Below, piece by piece: positions 46,274 to 56,260 of a DNA stretch of 64,000 bases. The stretch covers positions 62,001 to 126,000 of the forward strand of contig CANLND010000010.1 in assembly GCA_947492585.1 (NCBI GenBank), written 5' to 3'. Position numbers and translations under genes: made by a program. The stretch is from an uncultured Paracoccaceae bacterium. GTDB taxonomy: Bacteria; Pseudomonadota; Alphaproteobacteria; Rhodobacterales; Rhodobacteraceae. The notes under the pieces were generated by a model. The model ran no database searches. It saw only the letters and a program-made list of their open reading frames with translations, and was not told where the DNA came from. Within the stretch, counting starts at the first letter, position 1, and every line of letters starts with the position of its first letter.

Positions 46274-46732
46274 TTATTCATCTACAACGTTGAACAGGTT
46301 TGGCACGGCCGGACAGGGTGCAAGCTCGTTCTGGATCACATCCGACAAGCGGGTTTGGTGCAAAAACACATAGACATGGGCGCTCAGCCCTTCCCACAGA
46401 CGGTTGGTCAATGACTGCGCCCGGCTGCCAGATATTCCGCCCGAGGCCCCCGCCCCTTTGTGCATGGCATCCAGTGTTTCATCAACGGCCGACAAAATAT
46501 CAACGACCCGAATTTCCGCAGGAGGCCGCGCCAGACGATAGCCGCCACCGGGCCCACGCACCGACGACACAAGCTCGGCGCGGCGCAGTTTCACAAACAA
46601 CTGTTCAAGGTACGGCAATGAAATATCTTGGCGTTTTGAAATTTCGCCCAAAGCAACAAGCGTATCCGTCGGCTGTAGGGCGATATCGGTCAGTGCAACC
46701 ATTGCGTATCTCCCCTTGGTTGAAAGCTTCAT
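46274..46732 (-). CDS. iscR: Rrf2 family Fe-S regulator IscR, single-cysteine type
   Basis: A 152-residue repressor with the Rrf2 winged helix (MKLSTKGRYAMVALTDIA, LPYLEQLFVKLRRAELV, RGPGGGYRLARP). E. coli IscR binds 2Fe-2S through three cysteines near 92-104 and a His; here that loop reads GAGASGGISGSRAQ and has none. The only cysteine is Cys140 near the C-terminus. A Rhodobacter IscR of this kind has been described as a new type of cluster-binding regulator (from memory). It heads the suf operon. AAGG lies 10 bp before the ATG. Confidence 0.92.
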   Translation of the reverse strand: MKLSTKGRYAMVALTDIALQPTDTLVALGEISKRQDISLPYLEQLFVKLRRAELVSSVRGPGGGYRLARPPAEIRVVDILSAVDETLDAMHKGAGASGGISGSRAQSLTNRLWEGLSAHVYVFLHQTRLSDVIQNELAPCPAVPNLFNVVDE

Positions 46733-46846
46733 GTCGTGCTGCCTTTCATTCCACCGCTATGTTTGAAAAGACCGAAAAAAATTGACCTTGCACACAACTG
46801 TGCGTATCTCATCTTGACGGTGTTTCGGGTGCGCTCGCTTCACAAA

Positions 46847-46863
46847 TTTAGAACAGTTCTAAG
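46847..46863. promoter_or_regulatory. ICE/Irr-type iron-control palindrome
   Basis: TTTAGAACAGTTCTAAG contains the perfect palindrome TTAGAAC-A-GTTCTAA and fits the alphaproteobacterial Irr box (TTTAGAA-N3-TTCTAAA) with one mismatch at the end. It is 115 bp upstream of iscR and 70 bp upstream of the divergent hydrolase gene. Confidence 0.75.
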
Positions 46864-46932
46864 CTGACCGAGCGAATTCGTCAAGAATTTCTATCGTCAG
46901 CTGGCAAAACGAGAGTAGGATTCAAACCGCCC

Positions 46933-47586
46933 ATGCCCGAGGTCATTTTTCCTGGACCAGAAGGTCGCCTTGAAGGCCGCTATCACCCGCAAAAAGAAAA
47001 AGACGCCCCCATCGCCATTGTGTTGCATCCGCATCCGCAATTTGGCGGGACGATGAACAACAAGGTTGTCTATAATCTCCACTATGCCTTTTACAACATG
47101 GGCTTTACCGTGTTGCGGTTTAACTTCCGTGGCGTCGGTCGAAGCCAAGGCGAATATGATCAAGGTGTAGGTGAGCTGTCCGACGCGGCATCGGCGCTGG
47201 ATTATCTCCAGTCGATGAACAACAACTCAAAACACTGCTGGGTCGCGGGCTTCTCCTTTGGGGCGTGGATCGGGATGCAGTTGTTGATGCGTCGTCCTGA
47301 GATAACCGGCTTTATCTCCGTTGCGCCCCCGGCCAACATGTATGACTTTTCGTTCTTGGCGCCCTGCCCGTCGTCAGGTTTGATCATCAACGGTACTGCC
47401 GACCGCGTGGCGCCTCCGGCGGATACCGTCGGGCTGGTGAACAAGCTGCACGAACAAAAAGGCATCACCGTCACCCACAACGAGGTCGACGGCGCGGACC
47501 ATTTCTTCCAGGACCAGCATATGGACACCATGGTGGATACGGTTTCGGACTATGTGAAGCGTCGCCTCACGGAAAATTCTCGCTGA
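46933..47586 (+). CDS. alpha/beta hydrolase
   Basis: A 217-residue cytoplasmic hydrolase. The oxyanion region is HPHPQFGGTMNNKVV, the nucleophile elbow is GFSFGAWIG, the acid is expected in INGTADRVAPP, and the catalytic His in VDGADHFF. Proteins of this short dienelactone-hydrolase-like type are widespread and of unknown substrate. It is divergent from iscR. Its stop overlaps the next start (TGATG). Confidence 0.85.
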   Translation: MPEVIFPGPEGRLEGRYHPQKEKDAPIAIVLHPHPQFGGTMNNKVVYNLHYAFYNMGFTVLRFNFRGVGRSQGEYDQGVGELSDAASALDYLQSMNNNSKHCWVAGFSFGAWIGMQLLMRRPEITGFISVAPPANMYDFSFLAPCPSSGLIINGTADRVAPPADTVGLVNKLHEQKGITVTHNEVDGADHFFQDQHMDTMVDTVSDYVKRRLTENSR

Positions 47587-47810
47587 TGAGTTCGGTTGAG
47601 ACACTCGCCCAGAAATTGGCCACGGATACATTAAAAATCCAGGACGCAACGGGCGAGGATCGTCTGTTTATGGAGGTGGCGCAGGTGCTTGCCGCCTCCT
47701 CACAGACCTTAGAAGAAGCTTTTTTGACCGAAATCCGGGTGCACCTTGCCGCACGCAAGGCGCACCAATTTTTGGAACACAAAATTTCCGTACTTCAGGC
47801 GGAACAATAG
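47586..47810 (+). CDS. small helical protein of unknown function
   Basis: A 74-residue protein, probably all helical, without cysteine, signal or membrane segment. Its first base is the last base of the hydrolase stop codon, so it is translationally coupled. No family is recognised, though similar small partners seem common after this hydrolase in the group. The tandem-HD gene follows by 23 bp. Confidence 0.7.
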   Translation: MSSVETLAQKLATDTLKIQDATGEDRLFMEVAQVLAASSQTLEEAFLTEIRVHLAARKAHQFLEHKISVLQAEQ

Positions 47811-47833
47811 CGCGCATCCGCAAAGGAACATCA

Positions 47834-49006
47834 GTGACATCCGATATTGAAGGTCAGTTCGCATTTCTTGAAGACATCGAAAATCTAAGACGCGTCCAGC
47901 GCAACAATTGCTTGCTGGACGGGTCTCGTCGGGAAAACTCGGCTGAGCATTCCTGGCATCTTGCGCTCTACGCTCTTATTTTGGCAGACCACGCGCCCCA
48001 ACCCGTCAATGTAATTCGCATTATCCAAATGCTATTGTTGCACGATATTGTCGAAATCGACGTAGGGGATTACCCTATTCATTTGGACGTAAACTGGGCG
48101 GCGGTTGCCGCAGCCGAGCAAAAGGCCGCGACGCGGATTTTTGGCCAACTCCCCTCAGAAAAAGCGCGTGATTTCAAGGCGTTATGGAGTGAGTTTGAAG
48201 AGGCCAAAACAGCCGATGCGGTCTTTGCCAAGGCGTTAGATTTCACCCAGCCGCTGATGCAGGTTGTCTATGCGGACAACCCAAGCGACGAACATGTTCA
48301 AATTTGCCGCGACGCGTTGATCAGTGGCCGCTCCAAACGTCTACGGACTGATTTTCCAGAGGCCTATCAGTTGGCGATGGCGCTGGTAGAAGGCCAGCCC
48401 GCAGCTGCAAGCGATGCCTTTGCGGCGCGCATCCGATTTCTTAACGAAGCGGACAAATTGAAAAGCATTCTGCGCGCGTCAAAAATTGGGACTGGGGCGC
48501 GGCATGAAAACTCAGCTGAACATTCATGGCATATCCTGACCTTTGCGTGGGTGTTGTCTCAGTATGCATCGCAACCCATTGAAGTCGAACGCGTTATCAC
48601 GATGTTGCTGCTGCATGACCTTGTTGAAATTGACGCGGGGGATACGCCCATTCACGGCAGCATCTCTACCGCTGAACTGGCCGCGCTTGAGGCAAGCGAA
48701 TTGGCGGCGGCGCGGCGTATTTTTGGTCTGCTGCCTGATGATCAGGGCGCCGCACTGTTGGAGATCTGGCAGGAATTTGAAGCGGCACAAAGCGCAGATG
48801 CGGTCTTTGCCAAGGCAATTGATCGGGTGCAGCCGGTGCTGTTGAATTTGAAAAATGGCGGCGGAAGCTGGGTGGATTATCATGTGACCTTGCCGCAGCT
48901 TGAGACACGTGTCGGAGAAAAAGTGACGCGTGGCGCGCCAGAGGTCTGGCAGTATGTGCGCGCGCGGGTGCTGCCTTGGTTTCAGGAAAATAATAAAATT
49001 CAATAA
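47834..49006 (+). CDS. tandem HD-domain phosphohydrolase-like protein
   Basis: A 390-residue protein made of two similar halves. Each half has the metal-binding HD pattern: RRENSAEHSWHLALYAL with MLLLHDIVEIDVGDYPIH in the first, and RHENSAEHSWHILTFAW with MLLLHDLVEIDAGDTPIH in the second; both also have the SADAVFAKA-type segment. Single-domain relatives (YfbR/HDDC2) are 5'-deoxynucleotidases. Fusion of two complete sites in one chain is unusual. The start is GTG at 47834 with AAGGA 6 bp upstream. Confidence 0.85.
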   Translation: MTSDIEGQFAFLEDIENLRRVQRNNCLLDGSRRENSAEHSWHLALYALILADHAPQPVNVIRIIQMLLLHDIVEIDVGDYPIHLDVNWAAVAAAEQKAATRIFGQLPSEKARDFKALWSEFEEAKTADAVFAKALDFTQPLMQVVYADNPSDEHVQICRDALISGRSKRLRTDFPEAYQLAMALVEGQPAAASDAFAARIRFLNEADKLKSILRASKIGTGARHENSAEHSWHILTFAWVLSQYASQPIEVERVITMLLLHDLVEIDAGDTPIHGSISTAELAALEASELAAARRIFGLLPDDQGAALLEIWQEFEAAQSADAVFAKAIDRVQPVLLNLKNGGGSWVDYHVTLPQLETRVGEKVTRGAPEVWQYVRARVLPWFQENNKIQ

Positions 49007-49190
49007 CTTGCCGCGCGTTCCTGGTGGCATTTGCGGTGTCATTTGGTGTTCGTGGTCTGTCTGTTATTAACTGGAGATCGACTGAGCCTGCGTGATTGGG
49101 GCGCAATGTCTGCGTCAGAACAGCTTTTTGCTGGCCTTCTGGTGTCGTTCACGCTATGCGCGGCGCAACTTCCTTTAAAAGGCTGACGTT

Positions 49191-51011
49191 ATGGACCTGC
49201 GCAATATTGCGATCATCGCCCACGTTGACCACGGTAAAACAACCCTGGTCGACGAGCTTCTGAAACAATCCGGTGTGTTCCGTGAAAACCAGGCCGTCGC
49301 TGAGCGCGCCATGGACAGCAACGACCTGGAGCGTGAACGCGGCATCACCATTCTTGCCAAGGCGACTTCGGTTGAATGGAACGGCACCCGTATCAACATC
49401 GTTGACACCCCCGGTCACGCCGACTTTGGTGGCGAAGTTGAACGCATCCTGTCGATGGTCGATGGTGTTGTTCTGCTGGTTGACGCCGCCGAAGGCCCGA
49501 TGCCTCAGACCAAATTTGTGACCTCCAAGGCCTTGGCTCTGGGCCTGCGTCCGATCGTTGTTGTAAACAAAGTCGACAAGCCAGACGGCGAACCTGACCG
49601 CGCGCTGGATCAGTGTTTTGACCTGTTCGCCAGCCTTGACGCGACCGACGAACAGCTGGACTTCCCGACCATGTACGCCTCTGGTCGTTCGGGCTGGGCT
49701 GACATGGAGCTGGACGGCCCACGCAAAGACCTGAACGCGATGTTTGATCTGATCGTTGAGCACGTGCCCGCGCCTGCGCAGATCGCAAAGCGCGAGGAAG
49801 CCTTCACCATGCTGGCAACCACGCTGGGCGCTGATCCGTTCATGGGCCGCATTCTGACCGGTCGCGTAGAAAGCGGTACGCTGAAAGCGGGCGACAGCCT
49901 CAAGGCGCTGTCGCGCGATGGCGAGCTGATCGAAAGCTTCCGTTGCACCAAAGTGTTGGCGTTCCGTGGTCTGCAACAGACCGCAATCGACGTGGCCGAA
50001 GCCGGTGACATCGTTTCGATCGCTGGCATGACCAAAGCGACTGTTGCGGACTCGTTGGTTGACCCATCGGTTGACACCGCCCTGCCCGCACAGCCCATCG
50101 ATCCGCCGACCATCACCGTGACCTTTGGCATCAACGACAGCCCTCTGGCGGGTCGTGACGGCAAGAAAGTTCAGTCGCGCGTCATCCGTGACCGTCTGAT
50201 GAAAGAAGCCGAGCAAAACGTTGCGATCAAAATCAGCGACACCCCCGGTGGTGAAGCCTTTGAAGTGGCCGGTCGTGGCGAACTTCAGATGGGTGTCTTG
50301 ATCGAAAACATGCGTCGCGAAGGCTTTGAACTGTCGATCTCGCGTCCACAGGTTCTGTTCACCGAAGAAGACGGTGTGCGCATGGAGCCGGTTGAAGAGG
50401 CCACAATCGACGTCGATGATGAATACTCAGGTGTTGTTATCGAAAAGCTGACCGGCCACCGCAAAGGTGAACTGGTTGAAATGCGCCCCGCTGGTGCAGG
50501 CAAAACCCGCATTATTGCACATGTGCCCTCGCGTGGTCTGATTGGCTATCATGGTGAGTTCCTGACCGATACGCGTGGTACGGGTGTTCTGAACCGTGTG
50601 TATCACGGCCGTACCCCGCACAAAGGTAAAATCCCCGGCCGTCGTGCGGGTGTTCTGGTTTCGATGGAGAACGGCACCTCGGTCGCCTTTGCTCTTTGGA
50701 ACCTCGAAGAGCGCGGCAAAATGATGATTGGCGCACAGGCTGATGTTTACACCGGTATGATCATTGGTGAACACAGCCGTGAAAACGATCTGGAAGTGAA
50801 CCCGCTCAAGGGTAAAAAACTCACCAACGTACGTGCGTCGGGCACTGACGATGCGGTGCGCCTGACCACGCCAATCACGCTCAGCCTCGAAGAAGCAATT
50901 GCGTATATTGATGACGATGAGCTGGTCGAAGTGACGCCCAACGCAGTCCGTCTGCGCAAGCGCTACCTTGACCCACATGAGCGCAAGCGGATGGCCAAAG
51001 CTAACGGCTAA
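49191..51011 (+). CDS. typA: translational GTPase TypA/BipA
   Basis: A 606-residue ribosome-binding GTPase involved in stress growth and ribosome assembly. The G motifs are [10 protein letters not shown], the RGITI switch, [16 protein letters not shown] and a later SGRSGW. The C-terminal BipA-specific domain includes the RNVRASG-like [15 protein letters not shown] and ends [18 protein letters not shown] lies 8 bp upstream of the ATG. It stands alone with its own terminator. Confidence 0.97.
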   Translation: MDLRNIAIIAHVDHGKTTLVDELLKQSGVFRENQAVAERAMDSNDLERERGITILAKATSVEWNGTRINIVDTPGHADFGGEVERILSMVDGVVLLVDAAEGPMPQTKFVTSKALALGLRPIVVVNKVDKPDGEPDRALDQCFDLFASLDATDEQLDFPTMYASGRSGWADMELDGPRKDLNAMFDLIVEHVPAPAQIAKREEAFTMLATTLGADPFMGRILTGRVESGTLKAGDSLKALSRDGELIESFRCTKVLAFRGLQQTAIDVAEAGDIVSIAGMTKATVADSLVDPSVDTALPAQPIDPPTITVTFGINDSPLAGRDGKKVQSRVIRDRLMKEAEQNVAIKISDTPGGEAFEVAGRGELQMGVLIENMRREGFELSISRPQVLFTEEDGVRMEPVEEATIDVDDEYSGVVIEKLTGHRKGELVEMRPAGAGKTRIIAHVPSRGLIGYHGEFLTDTRGTGVLNRVYHGRTPHKGKIPGRRAGVLVSMENGTSVAFALWNLEERGKMMIGAQADVYTGMIIGEHSRENDLEVNPLKGKKLTNVRASGTDDAVRLTTPITLSLEEAIAYIDDDELVEVTPNAVRLRKRYLDPHERKRMAKANG

Positions 51012-51069
51012 TATGCACGGACCACAATTGCGGTGTCCCTAAATTGGGCGCGGCTTTAGATCGATTGAG

Positions 51070-51103
51070 CAGCCGGGGTTTTCAACATCCCGGCTGTTTT
51101 TTT
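51070..51103 (+). terminator. rho-independent terminator of typA
   Basis: CAGCCGGG pairs with CCCGGCTG around an 11-base loop, followed by seven T's. Confidence 0.92.
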
Positions 51104-51297
51104 GTGGCCGAGCGGCACGGGAAAACACCCTGTTTTGCATGTAGATTTCGAAAAACTTAACTAAGACGAGTGGTGTGGCGAAAATACACGCTAAGGGGTT
51201 TTGATGCTGTTCAGGGGTTAATAAATTCTAGACAAGCCAGTTGAAATATCACAAAAAATCCACGCAAGTATTCAAATTTCTGAAACACTTGTGAACA

Positions 51298-51311
51298 TAT
51301 GTGATCACATA
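51298..51311. promoter_or_regulatory. 14-bp perfect palindrome before small secreted protein gene
   Basis: TATGTGATCACATA is a perfect palindrome 20 bp before the start codon at 51332, in an AT-rich stretch. It has the half-sites TGTGA/TCACA but without the six-base spacer of a CRP site, so another repressor is more likely. Confidence 0.5.
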
Positions 51312-51331
51312 AATTCGATAGGAATAATACG

Positions 51332-51667
51332 ATGAACTTTCTTAAGGCTTCGCGCGCTGTTCTCGCTGCTACTTTTTGTGCCGCTGCTACCGTTGGCCAC
51401 GCACATGGTATTGAAAGCCAAACTCTGACACTGCCCGTAATCGGCGCTGGCGACAGTTACGAAGTTGTGACTCAGTGCTCGCATGCTTACGCGGTTAACG
51501 GCGGCATCCAGTCCGGCGACGAACTGCTGGCAAGCGGCCTGGAAATCACCGGCAGCTACCCCAAGACCACCAAAAGCTGGGCCGTTGAAATCACCAACGA
51601 CACTGGTCGCCCAACCGCGATCAACGAAGTTAACGCGACATTCTACGTGACCTGCGGCCGTCACTAA
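51332..51667 (+). CDS. small secreted protein of unknown function
   Basis: A 111-residue protein. Residues 1 to about 24 are a signal peptide ending ATVGHAHG. The mature part is about 87 residues, beta-rich by appearance, with two cysteines (TQCSH and VTCGRH) that could form a disulfide. No family is recognised. AGGA stands 9 bp upstream of the ATG. It is monocistronic, preceded by an AT-rich 230-bp region with a palindrome; codon choice is biased to C-ending codons, which suggests high expression. Confidence 0.75.
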   Translation: MNFLKASRAVLAATFCAAATVGHAHGIESQTLTLPVIGAGDSYEVVTQCSHAYAVNGGIQSGDELLASGLEITGSYPKTTKSWAVEITNDTGRPTAINEVNATFYVTCGRH

Positions 51668-51954
51668 GACGCCTGCTTTGTAATGTGTTGTGCCGCCGCT
51701 GCGGCGGCGCAACCTACTACAAGACAAGAGTTGTTCGCGACATCGCGGACGCCACTCACGCTCCGGATCTTATGGAAAATCGCGCAGAATCATTGATCTG
51801 CACGTGTGGTCTATAAGTTGGGCACACTTACGGGTCGTTGGGTCTGCTGGTGGCACATGCATCACAGAATACCCAGTTTGCCTCGTAACAAATCTTCAGG
51901 TATGGCGTTTCGTTTCGTAAATGCTGAGCGTGGATTGGCGCTGCTGATGCACAC
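51668..51954. other. intergenic region after small secreted protein gene
   Basis: It starts with a short hairpin, GCCGCCGC/GCGGCGGC at 51692-51708, without T-run, which may end the preceding transcript. The rest shows no gene or clear signal. Confidence 0.4.
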
Positions 51955-51955
51955 G

Positions 51956-51985
51956 AAAAAAAGAGCCGCGCGGTTGCGCGGCTCT
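51956..51985 (-). terminator. terminator downstream of alaS-DUF1330
   Basis: AGAGCCGCGC pairs with GCGCGGCTCT around a GTT-type loop; on the minus strand a seven-T run follows. It lies about 30 bp after the DUF1330 stop. Confidence 0.9.
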
Positions 51986-52013
51986 ATCTTTTTGGCCCGC
52001 CGAAGTCGCCGGA

Positions 52014-52301
52014 TCAGTCTGTGATCTCGACCACGACAAGTTCTCGTTCGGATGCGTCACGCGCATGGAGCAACGCCGCCTGATAGCCGACGCTGTTGTA
52101 GCACTCTACCGCGGCCTCAACGCTGGGGAACCTTGCCACAACATTACGTGGCCGTTCCTTGCCCTCAAGTTGTACACAGCGGCCACCACGCGCCAGAAAT
52201 GTACCGCCATGTTCCGCGATCACAGGCCCGGCCAGTTTGGCATATTTCCCGTACGAGTCCGGGTCCGTGACAGTAACATGTGAGATCCAAAGTGCGCTCA
52301 T
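52014..52301 (-). CDS. DUF1330 domain protein
   Basis: A 95-residue dimeric alpha/beta-barrel protein. The family's ALWISHVTVTDPDSYGKYA start, GGTFLARGGR and the VVARFPSVEAAVECYNSVGYQAA helix are all visible. Function is unknown; relatives look like small monooxygenases. GGAG lies 8 bp before the ATG. It follows alaS by 27 bp and shares its terminator. Confidence 0.9.
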   Translation of the reverse strand: MSALWISHVTVTDPDSYGKYAKLAGPVIAEHGGTFLARGGRCVQLEGKERPRNVVARFPSVEAAVECYNSVGYQAALLHARDASERELVVVEITD

Positions 52302-52328
52302 TCTGCGGTCTCCGTATCGTTGCTTCGC

Positions 52329-54980
52329 TTAACCTTCCAACAATTTTTCAGCCGCCGCAATAGCGTCTGCCGCGCCAGAGAAGTCCTTGCCGCCGCCTTG
52401 CGCCATATCTGGGCGACCGCCGCCGCCTTTCCCGCCGACGGCCGGAACCGCAGCTTTCAAAATATCAACGGCTGAGATCGTGTCTTTCAGATCATCGGTC
52501 ACCCCTGCGGCCACCGCGACCTTGCCGCCGTCGTCGGCGATCAACAAGATCACACCCGACCCGATATTTTGTTTATGCGCATCGATCAAGCCACGCAGAT
52601 CTTTACCGGATACACCTTGCAGCGCTTGGCCGAGGAAGGTCTTGCCGCCAATTTCCTTGGTCTCGGAACCGCCCTCGCTGCCGCCGCCCATAGCAATTTC
52701 GCGCTTAAGGTTGGCCACTTCGTTTTGCAGCACTTTGCGTTCGTCCATCAGCGCTTTCAGGCGGTCCATGACGTCCGCGGGCTGCGCTTTTAGCGCGCCT
52801 GCGATGTCAGCCATGCGCCCCGCTTCGGTGGCCAGATGTTCAAAAGCTGCAGCCCCCGTCAGCGCTTCGATCCGACGCACACCAGCCGAGGAGGCACTGT
52901 CACCAAGGATGACAAATGTACCGATGTCACCGGTCTGTTTGACATGGGTGCCGCCGCAAAGCTCGATTGAGTAAGTGTCGCCGTCCTGGCCTTTGCCGGT
53001 CGGAGCGTTGCCCATCGATACAACCCGAACCTCTTCGCCGTATTTTTCACCAAACAACGCCTGCGCACCCAAAGCGCGGGCGTCGTCCGGTGTCATAATC
53101 CGAGTGGTCACGGTGCTGTTTTGGCGAATGAAATCATTCACTTCGGCACTGACCTTGGACAGTTCGTCCGGCGCCATTGCCTTGTTGTGGCTGAAATCAA
53201 ATCGCAGACGATCTGCCCCATTCAGCGAGCCTTTTTGCGCAACATGTTCGCCCAAGGCATTGCGCAACGCTTCATGCAGCAAGTGCGTGGCCGAGTGGCT
53301 GGCGCGGATCTGTGCGCGCCGCGCAGAGTCGACTGTCATCGCGGCCCCTGTGGCCACTGCAATTTCACCTTCGGTGATTTCAGCGATGTGCAGGAACAGG
53401 CCTTCGACCTTTTTCGTGTCAGAGATCTTGGCCGCACCTGCGTCAACGGTCAGTGTGCCGGTGTCGCCAACCTGACCGCCGCTTTCGCCGTAAAACGGCG
53501 TTTGGTTCAGGATGATCTGAACGGTGTCCCCTTGAACGGCCTTTTCGACCTGCGCGCCGTCTTTGACGATGGCCACAATCTGACCTTCTGCGGCCTCAGT
53601 CTCATAGCCGAGGAACTCGGTCGACCCGTTGGCGTCCAGAATGTCAAAGTAGACCTTTACATCTGCCGCTTCGCCAAGGCCGATGCCCCCAGCGCGGGAC
53701 TTTTCTTTTTGCTCTTTCATCGCGGCGTCAAAGCCGTCGATGTCCACGTTGATCTCTTTGGCGCGCAACGCGTCTTGTGTCAGATCAAGCGGGAAACCAA
53801 ATGTATCGTACAGCTTAAACGCGGTCTCACCGGGCAGCGTGTCGCCTTTGTCCAGATCAGCGGACGCATCGTCCAGCAGTTTCAAACCTCGATCCAGAGT
53901 TTTCAGAAAGCGTGTCTCTTCCTGCTCAAACGTTTCTTCGATCAGCGCCTGACCCTGACCCAGCTCTGGATAGGCCGCGCCCATCTGCTGAACCAGCGAC
54001 GGCACCAGTTTGTGCATCACCGGATCCTTAGCCCCCAGCAATGAGGCCTGACGCATGGCGCGTCGCATGATCCGGCGCAAAACATAACCGCGGCCCTCAT
54101 TGGACGGCAGCACACCTTCGGCGATCAAGAACGAGCAGGAGCGCAGATGGTCGGCAATCACCCGGTGATGGACGTTCTGATCCCCGTATGGATCAGAACT
54201 GGTGGCCTCCGCCGAAGCCTCGATCAGTGATTTAAACAGATCGGTTTCATAGTTGTCGTGGGTGCCCTGTAGCAGCGCGGCAATCCGTTCCAGACCCATG
54301 CCGGTGTCGATCGATTGCATGTCGAGATCCACCATCGAGCCATCCGCGAACTTTTCGTTCTGCATAAACACGAGGTTCCAGATTTCGATAAACCGGTCGC
54401 CGTCTTCCTCTGCCGATCCTGGAACACCGCCCCAGATGTGATCGCCGTGGTCATAAAAGATCTCGGTGCACGGGCCACACGGGCCGGTGTCGCCCATCTG
54501 CCAAAAGTTATCGGAGGTGGCGATGCGAATGATGCGGTCCTCGGGAACGCCCATTTTCTTCCAGATTTCAAACGCTTCGTCGTCGGTGTGATAGACAGTT
54601 GTGTACAGGCGATCCTTGGGAATATCGAATTCCTTGGTGATCAGCTCCCAGGCAAAAGCAATTGCCTCATCCTTAAAGTAATCGCCAAAGGAGAAATTCC
54701 CGAGCATCTCAAAAAACGTGTGGTGACGCGCGGTATAGCCGACGTTGTCCAGATCATTGTGCTTGCCACCGGCGCGGACACACTTTTGCGAAGTTGTCGC
54801 GCGCACATAATCGCGTTTTTCGACACCGGTGAAACAGTTCTTGAACTGCACCATGCCTGAGTTGGTAAACATCAGGGTTGGGTCGTTGCGTGGAACCAGC
54901 GGGCTGGAGTCCACGATCGCGTGCCCCTGCTTGGCATAGTAGTTGAGGAAGGTGGACCGAATATCGTTTAAGCTGGGCAT
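52329..54980 (-). CDS. alaS: alanyl-tRNA synthetase
   Basis: An 883-residue enzyme that charges tRNA-Ala. It begins with the catalytic domain ([52 protein letters not shown]), then the tRNA-binding part, the editing domain with [11 protein letters not shown] and [13 protein letters not shown] zinc ligands, and the C-terminal DHHA1-type glycine-rich end. The start at 54980 gives the family's usual N-terminus; an ATG at 55004 has no ribosome site. Confidence 0.97.
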   Translation of the reverse strand: MPSLNDIRSTFLNYYAKQGHAIVDSSPLVPRNDPTLMFTNSGMVQFKNCFTGVEKRDYVRATTSQKCVRAGGKHNDLDNVGYTARHHTFFEMLGNFSFGDYFKDEAIAFAWELITKEFDIPKDRLYTTVYHTDDEAFEIWKKMGVPEDRIIRIATSDNFWQMGDTGPCGPCTEIFYDHGDHIWGGVPGSAEEDGDRFIEIWNLVFMQNEKFADGSMVDLDMQSIDTGMGLERIAALLQGTHDNYETDLFKSLIEASAEATSSDPYGDQNVHHRVIADHLRSCSFLIAEGVLPSNEGRGYVLRRIMRRAMRQASLLGAKDPVMHKLVPSLVQQMGAAYPELGQGQALIEETFEQEETRFLKTLDRGLKLLDDASADLDKGDTLPGETAFKLYDTFGFPLDLTQDALRAKEINVDIDGFDAAMKEQKEKSRAGGIGLGEAADVKVYFDILDANGSTEFLGYETEAAEGQIVAIVKDGAQVEKAVQGDTVQIILNQTPFYGESGGQVGDTGTLTVDAGAAKISDTKKVEGLFLHIAEITEGEIAVATGAAMTVDSARRAQIRASHSATHLLHEALRNALGEHVAQKGSLNGADRLRFDFSHNKAMAPDELSKVSAEVNDFIRQNSTVTTRIMTPDDARALGAQALFGEKYGEEVRVVSMGNAPTGKGQDGDTYSIELCGGTHVKQTGDIGTFVILGDSASSAGVRRIEALTGAAAFEHLATEAGRMADIAGALKAQPADVMDRLKALMDERKVLQNEVANLKREIAMGGGSEGGSETKEIGGKTFLGQALQGVSGKDLRGLIDAHKQNIGSGVILLIADDGGKVAVAAGVTDDLKDTISAVDILKAAVPAVGGKGGGGRPDMAQGGGKDFSGAADAIAAAEKLLEG

Positions 54981-55263
54981 CTTGGTTCTCTTTTTCAGAG
55001 GCATTTTCGCGTTTTATCTGGTGTACCCCCCCGGTGAAGCGCTGTCCACAGGGGGGTGCGGATAATCCTCTGATGCCGAGAAATATCCACTCCAGTACAA
55101 CCCCTCTCCTCGCCGATTAAGGGATGGGCGTCGTCCCCTGGCAAGAGTGGCAGGCTCACGGCAGCATGCGTGCTGGCGGTGGATCTCCTGTATTTGAGAG
55201 TGGTTGCTTTGCGGACCAAGCGCTCTTTCGTGAGAGAATTTCCGACGGTTGCGTTCACAAGTC
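54981..55263. other. interval between LysR gene and alaS
   Basis: About 280 bp. A possible hairpin ACCCCCC/GGGGGGT lies near 55025-55060. Open frames here on the minus strand have no ribosome site or family and are rejected. No clear alaS promoter was identified. Confidence 0.4.
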
Positions 55264-56160
55264 TCAACTGATTTTGAGTTGACCAACAATGTACCGCGCT
55301 ACGGCCATCACTTCCGGCCTGCGCAACCGTGATATTGGAATGACCAATGACACCGGGATGGGATCGACCTTCCAATCTGTCAGCATTTCAATGATGCTGC
55401 CGTCGTTCATATCTTGCTGGACAACCGCTTTGGCCAGCACTGCGCTCCCCAGACCTGAGCGAACGGCGGAAACGCACAATTCATAGCTGTTTACACACAT
55501 TGCGGGATTGGTGACATGGTATTTTGTTGTCTTGTTCTTGTTGCGGAACACCCATTCAGGATTTTCCTGTGAGCGTAGAATAAGCGGTACGCCGGACAGA
55601 TCGCTTGGATCGGCGGGTATCCCTGCCCCATGTCGAAGACTTCTGTGCCCACAAAAGACGCGCTCCAATGGTGCAAGTGGATAGGTTTTTACGCCGTCGG
55701 CATCTGTGTTTCCGATCCGGATACGCAGATCGATGGCTTCGGCCCTTTGATCCACAGGGTAGTCTCCTCCAACCAGATCGAGGCGAACCAGCGGAAGGTG
55801 CTCACGCAGGCCAGAAAGCAAAGGCATGATGAATTCGGACAGGTATGGGTTGGATCCAGACAGGCTTACGACGCCTTGGGGGACTGCGCTTTGAAGTTCG
55901 TGTTCCACTTCTCCCCTCGCGAGTTGCAGCGCATCCACGGCCTTTACGCAGAGATCGAATACTCTTGTTCCTGCGGGTGTCAGCTCAATCGCTCGCGTAT
56001 TGCGCCTCAAGAGCACTGCGTCGAGATCAGTTTCAATTTCTGCGATTTTCTGACTGACATTTGATTTTGAAAGCCGAAGCACGGCCGCGGCAGCCGTCAT
56101 GGAGCCCTGCCGGACGACTTCAACGAGAACTTCAGCCTGTGCGTAGAATTTACTGTTCAT
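55264..56160 (-). CDS. LysR family transcriptional regulator
   Basis: A 298-residue regulator with an N-terminal winged helix (EVVRQGSMTAAAAVLRLSKSNVSQKIAEIE) and a C-terminal ligand-binding domain beginning about residue 85. Its subgroup is that of the CrgA/DmlR type. It is divergent from the small monooxygenase-like gene, about 100 bp apart, which it may regulate. The start at ATG 56160 is chosen; a TTG four codons earlier is also open. No strong ribosome site is visible. Confidence 0.88.
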   Translation of the reverse strand: MNSKFYAQAEVLVEVVRQGSMTAAAAVLRLSKSNVSQKIAEIETDLDAVLLRRNTRAIELTPAGTRVFDLCVKAVDALQLARGEVEHELQSAVPQGVVSLSGSNPYLSEFIMPLLSGLREHLPLVRLDLVGGDYPVDQRAEAIDLRIRIGNTDADGVKTYPLAPLERVFCGHRSLRHGAGIPADPSDLSGVPLILRSQENPEWVFRNKNKTTKYHVTNPAMCVNSYELCVSAVRSGLGSAVLAKAVVQQDMNDGSIIEMLTDWKVDPIPVSLVIPISRLRRPEVMAVARYIVGQLKIS

Positions 56161-56260
56161 AATTTGGGACAATGGTTCAGAAATTATCCCTAATCAAGGA
56201 CGTTTAGAAAAGCTAAGAAACGGTGAGCTTGGGCAAATAAACATAGGAAGGAATGCGATA

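Noticed and set aside
49149-50216. Minus-strand 355-residue open frame opposite typA
   Set aside because: typA is certain by its GTPase motifs; the opposite frame has no recognisable domain and is a product of typA codon bias.
53121-54044. Plus-strand open frame opposite alaS
   Set aside because: Antisense to the AlaS editing and tRNA-binding regions, no ribosome site, no motifs.
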